Positions 12,732-23,300 of a stretch of 64,000 bases of DNA are shown here, piece after piece. The notes under the pieces were generated by a model. That model saw only the letters and a program-made list of their open reading frames with translations, had not been told where the DNA came from and made no database searches. The stretch is from Sarcocystis neurona. Its lineage: Eukaryota > Apicomplexa > Conoidasida > Eucoccidiorida > Sarcocystidae. Location of the stretch: assembly GCA_000727475.1 (NCBI GenBank), contig KL647288.1, positions 10,736,903 to 10,800,902 of the forward strand. Reading direction: 5' to 3'. How positions within the stretch are numbered: position 1 is the first letter of the stretch; every line of letters starts with the position of its first letter. The position numbers and the translations under genes were made by a program.

Positions 12732-12778
12732 ATCCAGCAGCGTGTACATCTGTAATCTGTGATGCGTAGATGCTCATT
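12732..12778. repeat. 47-bp direct repeat, right gap flank
   Basis: Exact copy of 12151-12197, immediately followed by a (TA)n tract. Confidence 0.95.
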
Positions 12779-12787
12779 GTACGCGCA

Positions 12788-12826
12788 TATATATATATAT
12801 ATTATATATATATATATATATATATG
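12788..12826. repeat. (TA)n microsatellite
   Basis: Nearly pure TA dinucleotides with one phase slip, just right of the gap. Such tracts are a common cause of assembly breaks. Confidence 0.9.
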
Positions 12827-13711
12827 CGCACGTATATACCGCTGCATGCATGTGGCAGGTGTATGCGGTAGGCACGAGGGAAGTGCAGATTTACACTCAG
12901 TGTACCTCTATATACGTATGCACGTACACGCATGCTTATGTTACATACTTGTGTCGGTGTTGCATATGTCATTGTGCAACAGCTGGGCATACGTATCTTC
13001 ATATAAGTACAACAGTACACAGGAATACAAGTGTGGAGGATACATACACTTTTTGCACACCTGTGAGAAGGATATTCATATGGACTCGCCGGTGATCCTT
13101 CGTATCCGGCGTCTTGGCCGTGAGATGCAGACACCGCTGCGGCGCTGCTCCTTTGCGGGCTTAACAGAAGGCTAAAATGTAATCTTTTTTAGGCTCGCTT
13201 GTCCCCTTCCCCAACACTTCACACAAACGCACGGCCTGATTCTCAGGGATGGCAACTTATCTCCCCGTTTCTTTGTGTGTTTATTTCGACGCAGATGTCG
13301 CGTATGAACCTCTTTGCCGTAAATTTTTCTTCTGCCTCTCCTCAAAGCACTTGGAGTGTTATCCTTCTCTTTTTATGAAGGGAGATATTGACTTAGATAC
13401 ACATATGTGTTGCACAAGGTAGCAAAATCTTTTTTTCTTTGTGTGTGCCAATACTGAAAACCTTATCTGTTGATCGACGGTTTATACTGATAAAGTTCAT
13501 AAGTCGGGGCACACGCACCTCCCATCTATCTCTGTCCGTGTTTAAATGTGGAATGCAGACACACATTGACGGAGACAGAGGGAGGTGTTTGTGCGTACAC
13601 AACTACATGTAACATTGGGTCACCCTACTGCTACAACACACGGATCTGCCTAGCATCTCGTCTTTTCCTTTCGCGTAAAGGTACTGTCGACCATCTTTTC
13701 CTATCGTATAT

Positions 13712-14275
13712 ATGGGCACAGAGTCTTCTAATCTCATTGCGTACGCAAAAAGATGCACATTTGTGTACGGGCCCGGACATGTGTTTCCACCTATTCAGAT
13801 TACGAATACGTACTATGTACGTACGTGTGTGCGCCTACAGGTGGTGTTTGTTCAAGAGAAGAAGGACGAGGGGGTGTCTGCGAGTTCAGGGGCGTGCTCC
13901 CATCCATAAATACCTACGTACAAATATTTACCCTGTATATGTATACGAGGGAGTGTTTGTTAGTCCGAGGGCGTGCTCCCATACATAACTCCCTACATAC
14001 AACTATTTACACTGTATATGCAAGCGTCGCTGTCCCCCGAAGTGCTGCCTCTGTGCGTCCAAGAGATGCGTCGGTTGCAGCACCAGTGCGTGTCTACAAA
14101 GGAGCTTATCGATGTGGTGGAGCTTCATCGCACCTGGAGCACAGGGATGCCTCTTCACGGCATCACACAAGATCTTGATCAGTTGCTGCGAGGTGGGCCC
14201 CAGAATACACGAGTCGCGGAAGAAGAGCCGTCGGGTATACAGTTTGCATCTGGAAATACTTCTCTTAGAAGCTGA
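13712..14275 (+). CDS. Unrecognised gene, two candidate exons (partial model)
   Basis: I do not recognise this protein. Exon a (13712-13820) opens with ATG and reads LIAYAKRCTFVYGPGHVFPP within its 36 codons, stopping at a GTACGT donor in phase 1. Exon b would begin at 14025 after gcaag and restores the frame. It gives a helical, repeat-free stretch containing LPLCVQEMRRLQHQC and TQDLDQLLR, and then either splices at GTGGGC (14193) or runs on to the stop at 14275. The absence of low complexity, the phase match and the amphipathic pattern suggest real coding sequence. The intron would be about 200 nt and overlaps a 79-bp tandem duplication, so the junction is uncertain. A 3' continuation (for example 15115-15460) is possible. 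Confidence 0.4.
13866..14021. repeat. Tandem duplication of about 79 bp (two copies)
   Basis: The segment with ggcgtgctcccat, then a TATTTACcCTGTATATG block, recurs about 79 bases later with scattered substitutions (copies roughly 13866-13943 and 13944-14021). The second copy ends where candidate exon b begins. Confidence 0.8.
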
Positions 14276-14475
14276 CGGAGATAGTCAGCAAATGTGTTGC
14301 TACTGCGAGTACTTCTCTTCGCTCTGTGGTGCTGGTGCTCCTGTGGATCGGAACGAAGATTGCCCTTGCCGCGCTAGTTGCGCTGCTGTACTGCGGCTGG
14401 TCGCGCTGCTGTTGTGGCTCCTGCTCTGGTGCGTCGAGTCTTGCTGCAGCAGGCGCGCTTGCCGTCGGAACGCCA

Positions 14476-14765
14476 GCTGCTCCAGCTACGTCTGTTGCTG
14501 CGGCTAGGCTTGTTGGTCCGGCTACGCTTGTTGCTCCGGCTACCCCCGCTGATCCTGCTAGACCCGTTTTTCCGGCTACACGCGTAGCTCAGGCTAACTC
14601 CGTTGCCGCGGCTGCGCCCGTTGCTTCGGCTACTACGGCTGCTTCGGCTACTACGGTTGCTTCGGCTACACGCGTTGCACCGGCTACACCCGCTGCGCCG
14701 GCCACACCCATCGCTACGGCCGCGACCGTTTCTCCGGCTACGCCAGTTGTTGCTGCGGCTATCGC
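14476..14765. repeat. 18-bp minisatellite encoding a hexapeptide
   Basis: About 15 units of the form gttgcttcggctactacg lie head to tail, with substitutions mainly at one or two positions per unit. In the open plus frame this reads as a repeated Val/Ala-Ala-x-Ala-Thr-x hexapeptide. Length is preserved at multiples of 18, although two or three units are more diverged. Confidence 0.8.
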
Positions 14766-15114
14766 GAAGAGCTACACGTCTTCCACCTCTGGTTCGATGT
14801 TTTCGTGCTCATGCGGCTGTGACGTGTCCTGCTGTTGTTGTAACATGTCTAAAGCTGCTGCTGGGACGACTCTTGCCGGGCTGCTATTGTTGCGGCTATC
14901 TCTAGTAGACTGGGAATCTGGCGACGCTACTGCTGCTAGTGTGAATGTTGTTGCGTGGTGTGTTGGCGCGCTGCGCCGTTGGCGGTGCTGCAGCTGCTCC
15001 GTGTGTGTGGCGCGTGGTCACGCCTCCTGCGACGTTTGCGTCGGTGCATGCCTTCTTCCGCGTCCCACGTCTTTGACAGTCAAGACACAGCGCGGCACGG
15101 ATTTTGCCCCTGTC

Positions 15115-15460
15115 GCTGGCAGCAGCCCGAAGAAATCCTCGTCTACAAACAACAGGACGGGAGGCCTCGCGTCAGTCAGTATCGACGGCGCAGCAGCCGC
15201 ACGTGCAGCACCAGCCAGGCCCGCCATGTTGGGCGCGTGGTACACGTTCCTGCCCGGGCACGCACGAGCAAAAACCACTGCAATAGGGCTCACAGCGAAC
15301 AAGTAGCAGCATCTGCACTAAAACGACAGCGGCACAGTAGCGACAGCAAAGCAGCAGCAGCATTAGCAAGCCCGAAACACCAGCAGGAGAGCTGGCGCAC
15401 CAGCACACGCGCAGCAAAATCAGTAACCGGAGGAACTGCAGGAGGTACTGCGGCAGCATA
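15115..15460 (+). CDS. Possible 3' exon, unrecognised
   Basis: After a ctggcag acceptor-like site, one frame reads PEEILVYKQQDGRPRVSQYR and continues open to about 15461 through CAG-rich sequence. Its first part has mixed composition rather than homopolymer runs, unlike its surroundings. A second frame ending at 15306 is equally long and Ala-rich, so the choice of frame is uncertain. It could be the end of the 13712 gene. Confidence 0.22.
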
Positions 15461-16510
15461 GCACCGTAGGCAGCAGTATCATGAGAAGTCGAACCATCAA
15501 AGGAGCCTAAGAAGCACCAACTTGCAAGGACGGGAGCAGCAGCAGGAGCGGCAGCTGTTGCAGACCTGAAGCACCGCTACAAATCTGTCAGGACGACCAT
15601 CTACACAAGGTCCAAGCGACGCGTTGGCAGCGCTGTTGTGAATTGGAAGGCCGCTACGACAAAGGGAGAAGAAAAAGAAGCAGGTGCAGCACCAGTAGCA
15701 CATTTGCTGAACAAACAGCCGCGTTAGCAGCAGCTGCAACAGCAACTGTAGGCGCAATGTCTCTACCGATAAATGGAACACGGACGTGCGCATCAGGAGG
15801 AAGAGAAGAGAAACAGCAGCGGTAGAGGAAGTGCAGGCAACAGCGACAACAAGGAAGAAGAAGAAGCAGTAGCAGGAGCAGCGTCTACAAGAGGAGGAGC
15901 CGCAAGTGTGAGAGTACCACTTATACACCAACCGCAAGAACTGCAGCAGCAGCAGCCACGCTCAAGTGTGTGCGCAAAAGGCAATAAAGGAGCAACAGTA
16001 GAGTTTCATCACCGACAAATATACCCAGTAGTATGAGCCTTCGTCGCAGCAGGAGAGAAGCGGCGCAAGCGGACGCAGCAGCAGCAACAGAGCGGCAGCG
16101 CGAGCAGCGGTAGCAACGACAGTTGAGAAACAGCCGCAGCAGCAGCAACAAAAGGAGAAGAAGCAGAAGCTTACGTAATGGCCTCGAGAAGGATCGGGAA
16201 GAACAGTGGCAGCAGAGTGGGCCGTAGAGGAGCCGCGTCAACAACAGCAACCGGAGGAGATAAAGTCGCAGGAGCAATAACAACAGCAACAGCACACCAG
16301 AGAAGAAGCAGCGAAGTGAGAAAGAAAGCAAAAGGGACGGCAGCAGCAGGGAAGCAGCCGCAGAGAACAACAACGTGAAGGAGGACGGCAAAGAAGCAGC
16401 ATGTGTAAGAGGGATGGCGACGACAGGAAAGAACCAGCAGTGGCTTAAGCAGTGTGTACAGACGAAACGCAACAGCAGCAGCAGTGTGCGTGAGGACACC
16501 AAACAGCAGT
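15310..16510. repeat. CAG/GCA repeat island
   Basis: About 1.2 kb of dense, imperfect cagcag/agcagc units interspersed with gaagaag. It is open in several frames on both strands (Leu-rich on minus, Ser/Arg/Gln-rich on plus). No gene model is supported. Confidence 0.7.
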
Positions 16511-18528
16511 ATGCACAATGATATGTATACATTCTGGAAGAAGACAAGACAGCACTAGTTCTTTCCCGTGCAGTGTTGCGACTCCATGTGGCAGTTCGTG
16601 CCTTGGCTCCGTGTTTCTCGTTCGTGTGCAACTTCATAGTCAAGCTAGCCCAACAATTCTCGTCTTCACTGCGTCCACAAGTTACTCGCGGTATCCCACC
16701 TTCGTCGAGACAGGAAGATGTGCGAGAACAGCTCGCGTTTAGTTGCCGTGGACTACCACTCCAGCAGAAACCTGCTGGTGCTGGTACTCATATACGTGTA
16801 GAGTTCTCTGTATGTATTTATTCACAGTGAATATGTATTTCAACTAGGTGTATGTATATGCACAGACTTCTCAACAGAGGCTTGATTACATGCGAGTCTC
16901 TGTAGGGAGATAAATATGTACAGATCTGCAAAGCCCTGGGTCGACTCTTGTACGTCTGAGCGCTACACCTACAGAAAGTTATCTAAATCAGTAAAGATGT
17001 GTACATCCTATATATATATATATATAAGTGACTCCCTATGTATGTAGTTAAATGCCCCGATATATATATATATATATATGTTCAGATAGTATGCGTGACT
17101 ATTCGTATATATATATATATGTACAGAGAGAGATTCTGTATATGGCGCGACACCTTTTTTTCTGTTTAGCCACGGAACACATACAATACTATTTGCAGAA
17201 ATTTGGGACTTGTTTGTTTCTTGAAAGCTGCTTTGCTTATGCAGCGGCTTTCTACGGCTGTTTCTGTCCCGTTGAAAACTGTCCTTCGATCCTGTTAGAA
17301 CTTCGGGAAGAATCACTTCTTCGCAGATGCACAAACGCACAGATGTGTATTCCACTGGATACGTCTCTTCATATATATGTATATATTTATATATCTGTGT
17401 ATGTTGTAGTGTATACGTATGTGTTTTTTTAGGTACGTATTCTACGTGTTCTTATTTCAGATGTTCTCTACGTACATCTCAAACAGCGTCTCCTGTATAT
17501 CTGTCCAAGTGTGTAGCGTTAGATCTGGTGTTTTATGGGAATGCCTTCTCATTCTTCGTACATGTGTTTGTGTATATATGTATATGTGTCCTCCTTTCCA
17601 CCACCACGCGCCCCCTTTGCGCCCCTGTGTCTCTGGCTCTTCACCTGTTCCCATGTATATTAGTATCCGTCTCGTATCGACTAGTTTTGTACCTGCCGTA
17701 ACACATATACGTGTACACGTGTACACACTTTTAAATACACATATACGTATAAATATATTTTTCTTTCTCTCTCTCTGTATGTATGTATATATACAAGCAC
17801 GGGCTACGTGCGTCTACGGTGCCGCGTGAAACTGTCATTGTTTGTCGATGGGTGTGCGCGCACACGTGTCAATCTGTAGTCGTTTGTCCTTTGCGCATGA
17901 AGGAAGATATTTGTAGAAATGTCTGTCTTTGTTCCTTCGTGTACATACACGTGGAAGGGTCTCTCTCACTACGTATGCACGTCTCTATATCCGTAATTCG
18001 GTACCTCTGTATCTGTACCTCTATATACCTATACCTATGTATCTGTCCATACGTACAATGTGTACACATACATATACGTATATGTACGCCTGTCTCTATT
18101 ATATATAGATATGCGTGTGTACGTCTCCATGTGTGTAATCCTATGTACACACATATCCTGGTGTCGTTGCAAATATCTGTGTACGTAACGTGTACCACGA
18201 GCTGCTGTCCCAGGGTGAATTCTGCCTCAGTTTTTTCCGGTCTCTCGCAGCGCTTCTATTCCGTAGCAGCGACTGATGTAGTTGTCTGTCGCTCTGTCGC
18301 CTCACCTGTATATATCTAGCAACATATGTATATATATACATATACAGGTGCAAATCTATATGGTTCTAGCCATACACGTAGACGTATACACACATGAGCA
18401 CGCCTAGATACCCACGTTCTTCCCTGTAGACGTAAATACTGTATAGAATACGCATATATACATACGCATATATATATATTATATAATATATGTATACATG
18501 TGTAAAAAGTATTCATACATACCTACAT

Positions 18529-18561
<33 letters not shown>

Positions 18562-18720
18562 CGTAGGCGATTAGGTGTATATACGCGTATTCATCAACGT
18601 ATGGAAACGCGCAGATATGGGTGTATGTATTTTGCTTTTATGTACACAAATTCAGCTGTACGTGTGAATAAGCAGACGCATACACGTAAGCGTGTTGCGT
18701 TTAGCTCTTCGTCTCTGTGT
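16511..18720. other. TATA/TGTATA microsatellite region, no gene seen
   Basis: Frequent (TA)n and TGTATATA blocks (16995-17030, 17055-17085, 17105-17120, 18455-18495, 18530-18555) lie among TCTCT and TGTACG words. Frames open here are Tyr/Ile/Cys-rich translations of TA repeats and are not credible. Confidence 0.6.
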
Positions 18721-18734
18721 ATGTATGCGCTCGC

Positions 18735-20146
18735 GTCTGCTAACGGCCGGGCTACAAAGAGGCGGGAAGAAGAGGAACAGCAATCTCTTGTGGCGCACCT
18801 GCTCCTGCTGCTCGGGTAGGCTGCGCTCTGCAGGTGCCGTAGCTCTGGGGCTTACTACTGTTGCAACTTCTGGCATAGCTCCTGGTGCTGCGGCGAGGGA
18901 CTGCAGTTGCTGCTGCAGTGTACTGCTGCCGCAGAAGCAAGACGAGGCGCAGCGGTAGCAGCGGAGGGGCAAGGCACATACAGAAGCAGGACGGGCAGCG
19001 GGAACAGCAGAGAGCAACCCACCAGGCAGCAGCAGTAGAAAGACAAAAGCAGCGACAGACGCGAAGCATACGCTGCAGGAGCTGCTGCGGAACTCATCCA
19101 GTAGTCGCGACAGCAGTGGCGACAGCAGAGCAGCAGCAGTTGCTGACTTTTCGCAGAAATCGCTGCGCCAGCAGCTGCCGCAGCAGGCCGCCTCATGCAG
19201 CAGCCGTGCGACACTCGAGCGCCTCCAGCCGCAGCACGCGAGATGCGGAGCGACCCGAGCAGAGGCAGTAAAGACCGGGGGACGTGTTCAAAAAGAAGGT
19301 GACCTTTCTGCTTGCAGCCGCAGGCGCTGGGACCAGGTAGAAGCTACAGCAGCAACAGCTTCAGCAGCGGCTTTGGGAGCAGTTTAATCAACAGCAGCAA
19401 CAGTTTCAGCAGCCACCGCTTCCACCGTGCGTCTGCGGCAGCAGCAGCTCCAGCAGCAGAAGGAGCTTCACTAGCAGATGGTCAACAACAGCAGCCCCAA
19501 AATTTTCAGCAGCAGTATCTGCATACTCTGGTGCAGCAGCAGCCGCAGATTTTGGAGCAGCAGCAGCCACATAGTTTAAAGCAGCAGCAAAACTTCTAGT
19601 CATCAGTGAACCCCCGTGAGAAGAGGCAGGACCCGAAGAGGAGTTGGTCGTTTGCGTTGTTGTGGGAAACAATTTAGAACATGTGTGGGTGGTGGTTGCC
19701 AGAGAGAGTCAGGAGCAACAACAAAAAGTGCGGCGGGAAAGTATTTGCAAATGTAGCAGCAGGGAAGGAGAGAGAGTGACACAAGCAGCAGAGAGGCAGC
19801 AGCAGTCGATCAGGGGGCGGGGCAGCAGCAGCGATAGCGCTATCCGCATAAGTGGCAGCAGACGCAAGAGCCGGTAGGTGAAGGCGCAAGCAGAGGCCCG
19901 TCGACAAGCAGCAGCAGCAGAAGAAGGGGGAACAACGTGCGGGCGGACGCAAAAGCGAGAGCTGCGTGAGCAGCAGCAGCTGCAGGGGCAGCTGCGTTTG
20001 ACGCAAAAACAACAGCAGCGTGGGTACTGCAGCAGCTATGTGAAGAGCACCGGGTCGTCGAGAGAGTCAGCAGGCCGCTGCAGCAGTAACAGCAACAACA
20101 GGCGACTTTGAAAGGGAGAAGAGGAGCTGCTGTTGTTGTAGGCATC
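18735..20146. repeat. CTG then CAG repeat zone upstream of the Trp-motif gene
   Basis: The repeat orientation switches from tgctgctg (about 18790-18945) to cagcagcag (about 18945-20120). An open plus frame at 19312-19599 is rich in Gln, Ser and Phe. The zone may contain an upstream exon or 5' UTR of the gene at 20147, but I could not place one. Confidence 0.5.
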
Positions 20147-20368
20147 ATGTGGTCTTGGCTCGGCTACGGTGAAGAAACATCTCCCGCAGCAGAAGAAACA
20201 GCAGGTGCTGCTTCTTCGACGCCAGCAGCAGCAGAGCCAGAGACGAGTAGCACCACAGGGACAAATGAAAATGCTGCACCAGCGGAGACGGGAGGATTTT
20301 GGAGCCTCTGGGGAGGAGGAGGAGGAGGAGAAGGAGCTGCTGCTGCTGCTGAAGAAGAAGAAGAAAAG
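20147..20368 (+). CDS. Trp-motif gene, exon 1
   Basis: It opens with ATG TGG TCT TGG and ends in a run of Glu codons before GTACGC. It carries the first two aromatic motifs. Confidence 0.6.
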
Positions 20369-23300
20369 GTACGCTGGCGTTTTCTTTCTTTTTGCGTCTG
20401 GCGTCGTCTTTCTTTTGACTGATGCTTCTTCCTTCACACTGCTCTCATTTTCCTATCCTGTTTTCTATCTCGTTGGATTCGCCTTCTCCGTCTGCTAGTT
20501 CCTGTTGCCCTGCTGCATCTGCCGTTCCTCTTCTTCGGATTCCTCTTTCTCCTCCTCCTCTCCTCCTCCTCCTTTCCTTCTCCCTTTTTTTGTGCGACTT
20601 CTTCTGCTGCTGCTTTTTTGATTCTTTCTTGGTGCTTCGCTGTGTCTTCGGCGTCCTCTTCTCGTCCTCTTTATCTTCTTCTTCTGCATTCTCTTCCTCT
20701 TCTCATTCTGCGTCTGCTGCTCACCAGCTGTTCTCAGGGCTGCACGTATGATCGGGAGTGATACTCCCGCTAATCTCTTTTGTCTTTCCCTTGCTGTTGC
20801 TGATGCTGCTGCACTGCTCCTCTGTGCGGGGCGCCTCCTGCGACGTCCAGCAGCATCAAAGCCTGAGCACGTCTCAGTTGCATGTCACCACAGTCCGTCT
20901 AGATAGATATTCATACATATCTGCAACTGGGGACATACATATAGAATATGTATCGGCCTCTACATATGGAAGTGGTAAGTTATACGTAAACAGCTATATA
21001 TTTCTACATACATATTCGAACATACATGTGTGTACATGTATATACATATATATGTACATCTATATATGTGCACGCATGTAAGTATGTGCACGTGTGATCG
21101 TACAAGACGATTCCGGGGACGGATTTCAACACATATACGGACATATACACACACACATATCTACGCGTACGCGTATATTTTGCGTGTAGATCTGGAAAAG
21201 ACATCAACCGTTGTGTCGTCGTGTCCCAGCTTATCCGTACATATATATATATATATATATGAGTATAGACGTGTGTACATATGTGTGTAAGTACACAGAG
21301 ACTTCCACGCGTACACATACGTCCACACGTCTAACTCCGGCCTTTGTCTGTGACTGCAGACACCTGGATGCGTCAACCTGGATACAGACGTGTGAGAGTC
21401 ATAAGTGCCAAGTACTTTATTCCTCTGTCTCTCTATGTATTTCTTCATGTTCTAAAGTATACACGTATACCCGTATATGATACCGATGTATTTGGTTAAG
21501 CAGAGATTCGCTGGGTGGATATACATGAGTCTGCCATATGTGTGCGCGTTAGATGTATTTATGGACAAGAGGATCTTTCTCACGTTGAGGTCTGCTTGAG
21601 CGTATCCTCAGGGACAGGTGCGATTCTACAGACGCTGCTAGACAGCGCGATGCTACGCAGATGTATGAGCGTGTATGTGTGTTACCTGTATATACATTTC
21701 TATATACATATATTTATATATATGTAGGCGTCCTGCACGTCTACGTAGCTAGCCGTGGACAGGTCTCTTTCCAGACAGCTCTCCCTATCTACACGTGTGT
21801 ACAGATTATATATACGTGGACACACCCGAACATATACATATATATATATATATAGGTGAAAAGAGAAATTCTTAGTCTGTAGCCACAGGCATATATATGT
21901 ATACACGTGAAGATAGGAATATTTAGCCGATAGGAAGTAACACACGAGTGGCGCGAAGCATTCGAGATATCGCCTAGTCTGCGCCTGTGGCGCTCAGTCC
22001 GGAGACAACTCGCCACACGCGAAGGCGCCTGCAGCAGAGTAGGTCACCGTTGTGCAACGTATCTTTCAATCTAATCTTTCTCCGGGGAAACGGTGGAGAA
22101 TTTCCGCGTACCTACGCACACTTGCGATGTCTCGACTGCTTAGGACTCTCTACAACAATCTTTTGTACACATGTGGTATGTATACACATACATACGTGGA
22201 TCTAAATATCTCTCTTTACATACGTATATGTGTGGTACCTTTAGCTACGTGAGTGTATATTCGTAGGTACGTACGCTGATGTGTAAAGTGTCGTCTGTTG
22301 CTTGTTGTCGCTTATTTTTCGCAAATATACATTCATCTGTTTGTCGGACTCTGGTTTCTCTTCTCTCTATATCTCTGTATACATATGAGAATGTAAACAT
22401 ATATTTGTATATGTGTGTGGAGAGGTGTACGTAGGCGACAGTGGTGCTCCTGCATTTTCTTCGTCGATCACAGTGGGTACTGCGTTTGCGTATTCAGCTG
22501 CTGCCGTTGCTGTCCTGCTGCTGCTGCCGGCTTCTCTGGGCGTCTCATGCCCTGCTTCTTCTTCTTCTTCGTGTTCGTCGACAGCTGGGCTGCTGTGGTC
22601 GCCCAGCCTAATATTCCTCCGTCGTTTTGAGAGCTGCTGTTGTTCCTGCTCGTCGCAGTGCTTACGAGAATTCGCTCTTCCTGTTGCTGGTCTTCTGCTG
22701 CTTCTGTGGTGCCACGGGGTAATACTGCCGGTGCTGCTCTTGGTGCGACTCGTACTTCTCTCGTGGCGGTGCTCCTGCTGCTGCGTAGTGAAAAAGCTGC
22801 TTCTTTTTCTGCTGCTGCTGCTGCTGGCGGGGTGCTCGCAGCCTGCAGCTGCAGCAGATGCGCAGGGAGGCGGCTTCTGGAGTCTCTTTGGAGGAGCAGC
22901 AGCACCGGAGCCAGCGCCGGTCACGACACCTGCTGCTACAGCGTCCGAAGCAGCTGCCGCAGCACTCCAAGAGAAAGCCGCAGCAGCAGCCGATGGAGGC
23001 CCAGCAGCGGCTGCTCCCGAAGTGAAGCAAAAAAAGAAGAAGAAGGCAGCTGGTGCTGATGCAGAAGCTGCACCAGCCGGAGACAAGATCGGGAAAAAGA
23101 AGACTGCTCGTGCTGATGAGTCTCCAGCTGCTGCCGCTGGTGCTCCTCCTTCAGCTTCTTCAGCTGCTCCTGCTGCGCCCAAGGCCGCCCCAGGTGCGGC
23201 TGCTGCCGCAGGCGCGCAGGTGACTAGTAAAGAGGTAGAGGCAGTGAAGGCCCGCTTGCAGGAGCTGGCGCAGCGGCGCGCTGCTATGAAGGAGAAGCAG

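Larger units (their letters stand above)
9561..13711. other. Intergenic DNA with TA microsatellites and an assembly gap
   Basis: No gene is supported. The stretch holds TATA/TGTATA microsatellites (about 10325-10470, 11140-11215, 11605-11630, 12788-12830), a GAGAGA/TATA compound repeat and the first run of N. A short ATG frame at 13295-13378 after a tttcgacgcag acceptor-like site could be a small exon but has no other support. Confidence 0.5.

Noticed and set aside
12108..12847. Open frames across the first gap
   Set aside because: They are open only because N codons are not counted as stops.
22413..22841. 5' part of the long frame that ends at 24485
   Set aside because: CTG-repeat DNA giving Leu/Ser/Cys strings and no ATG context; better explained as intron before the acceptor at 22842.
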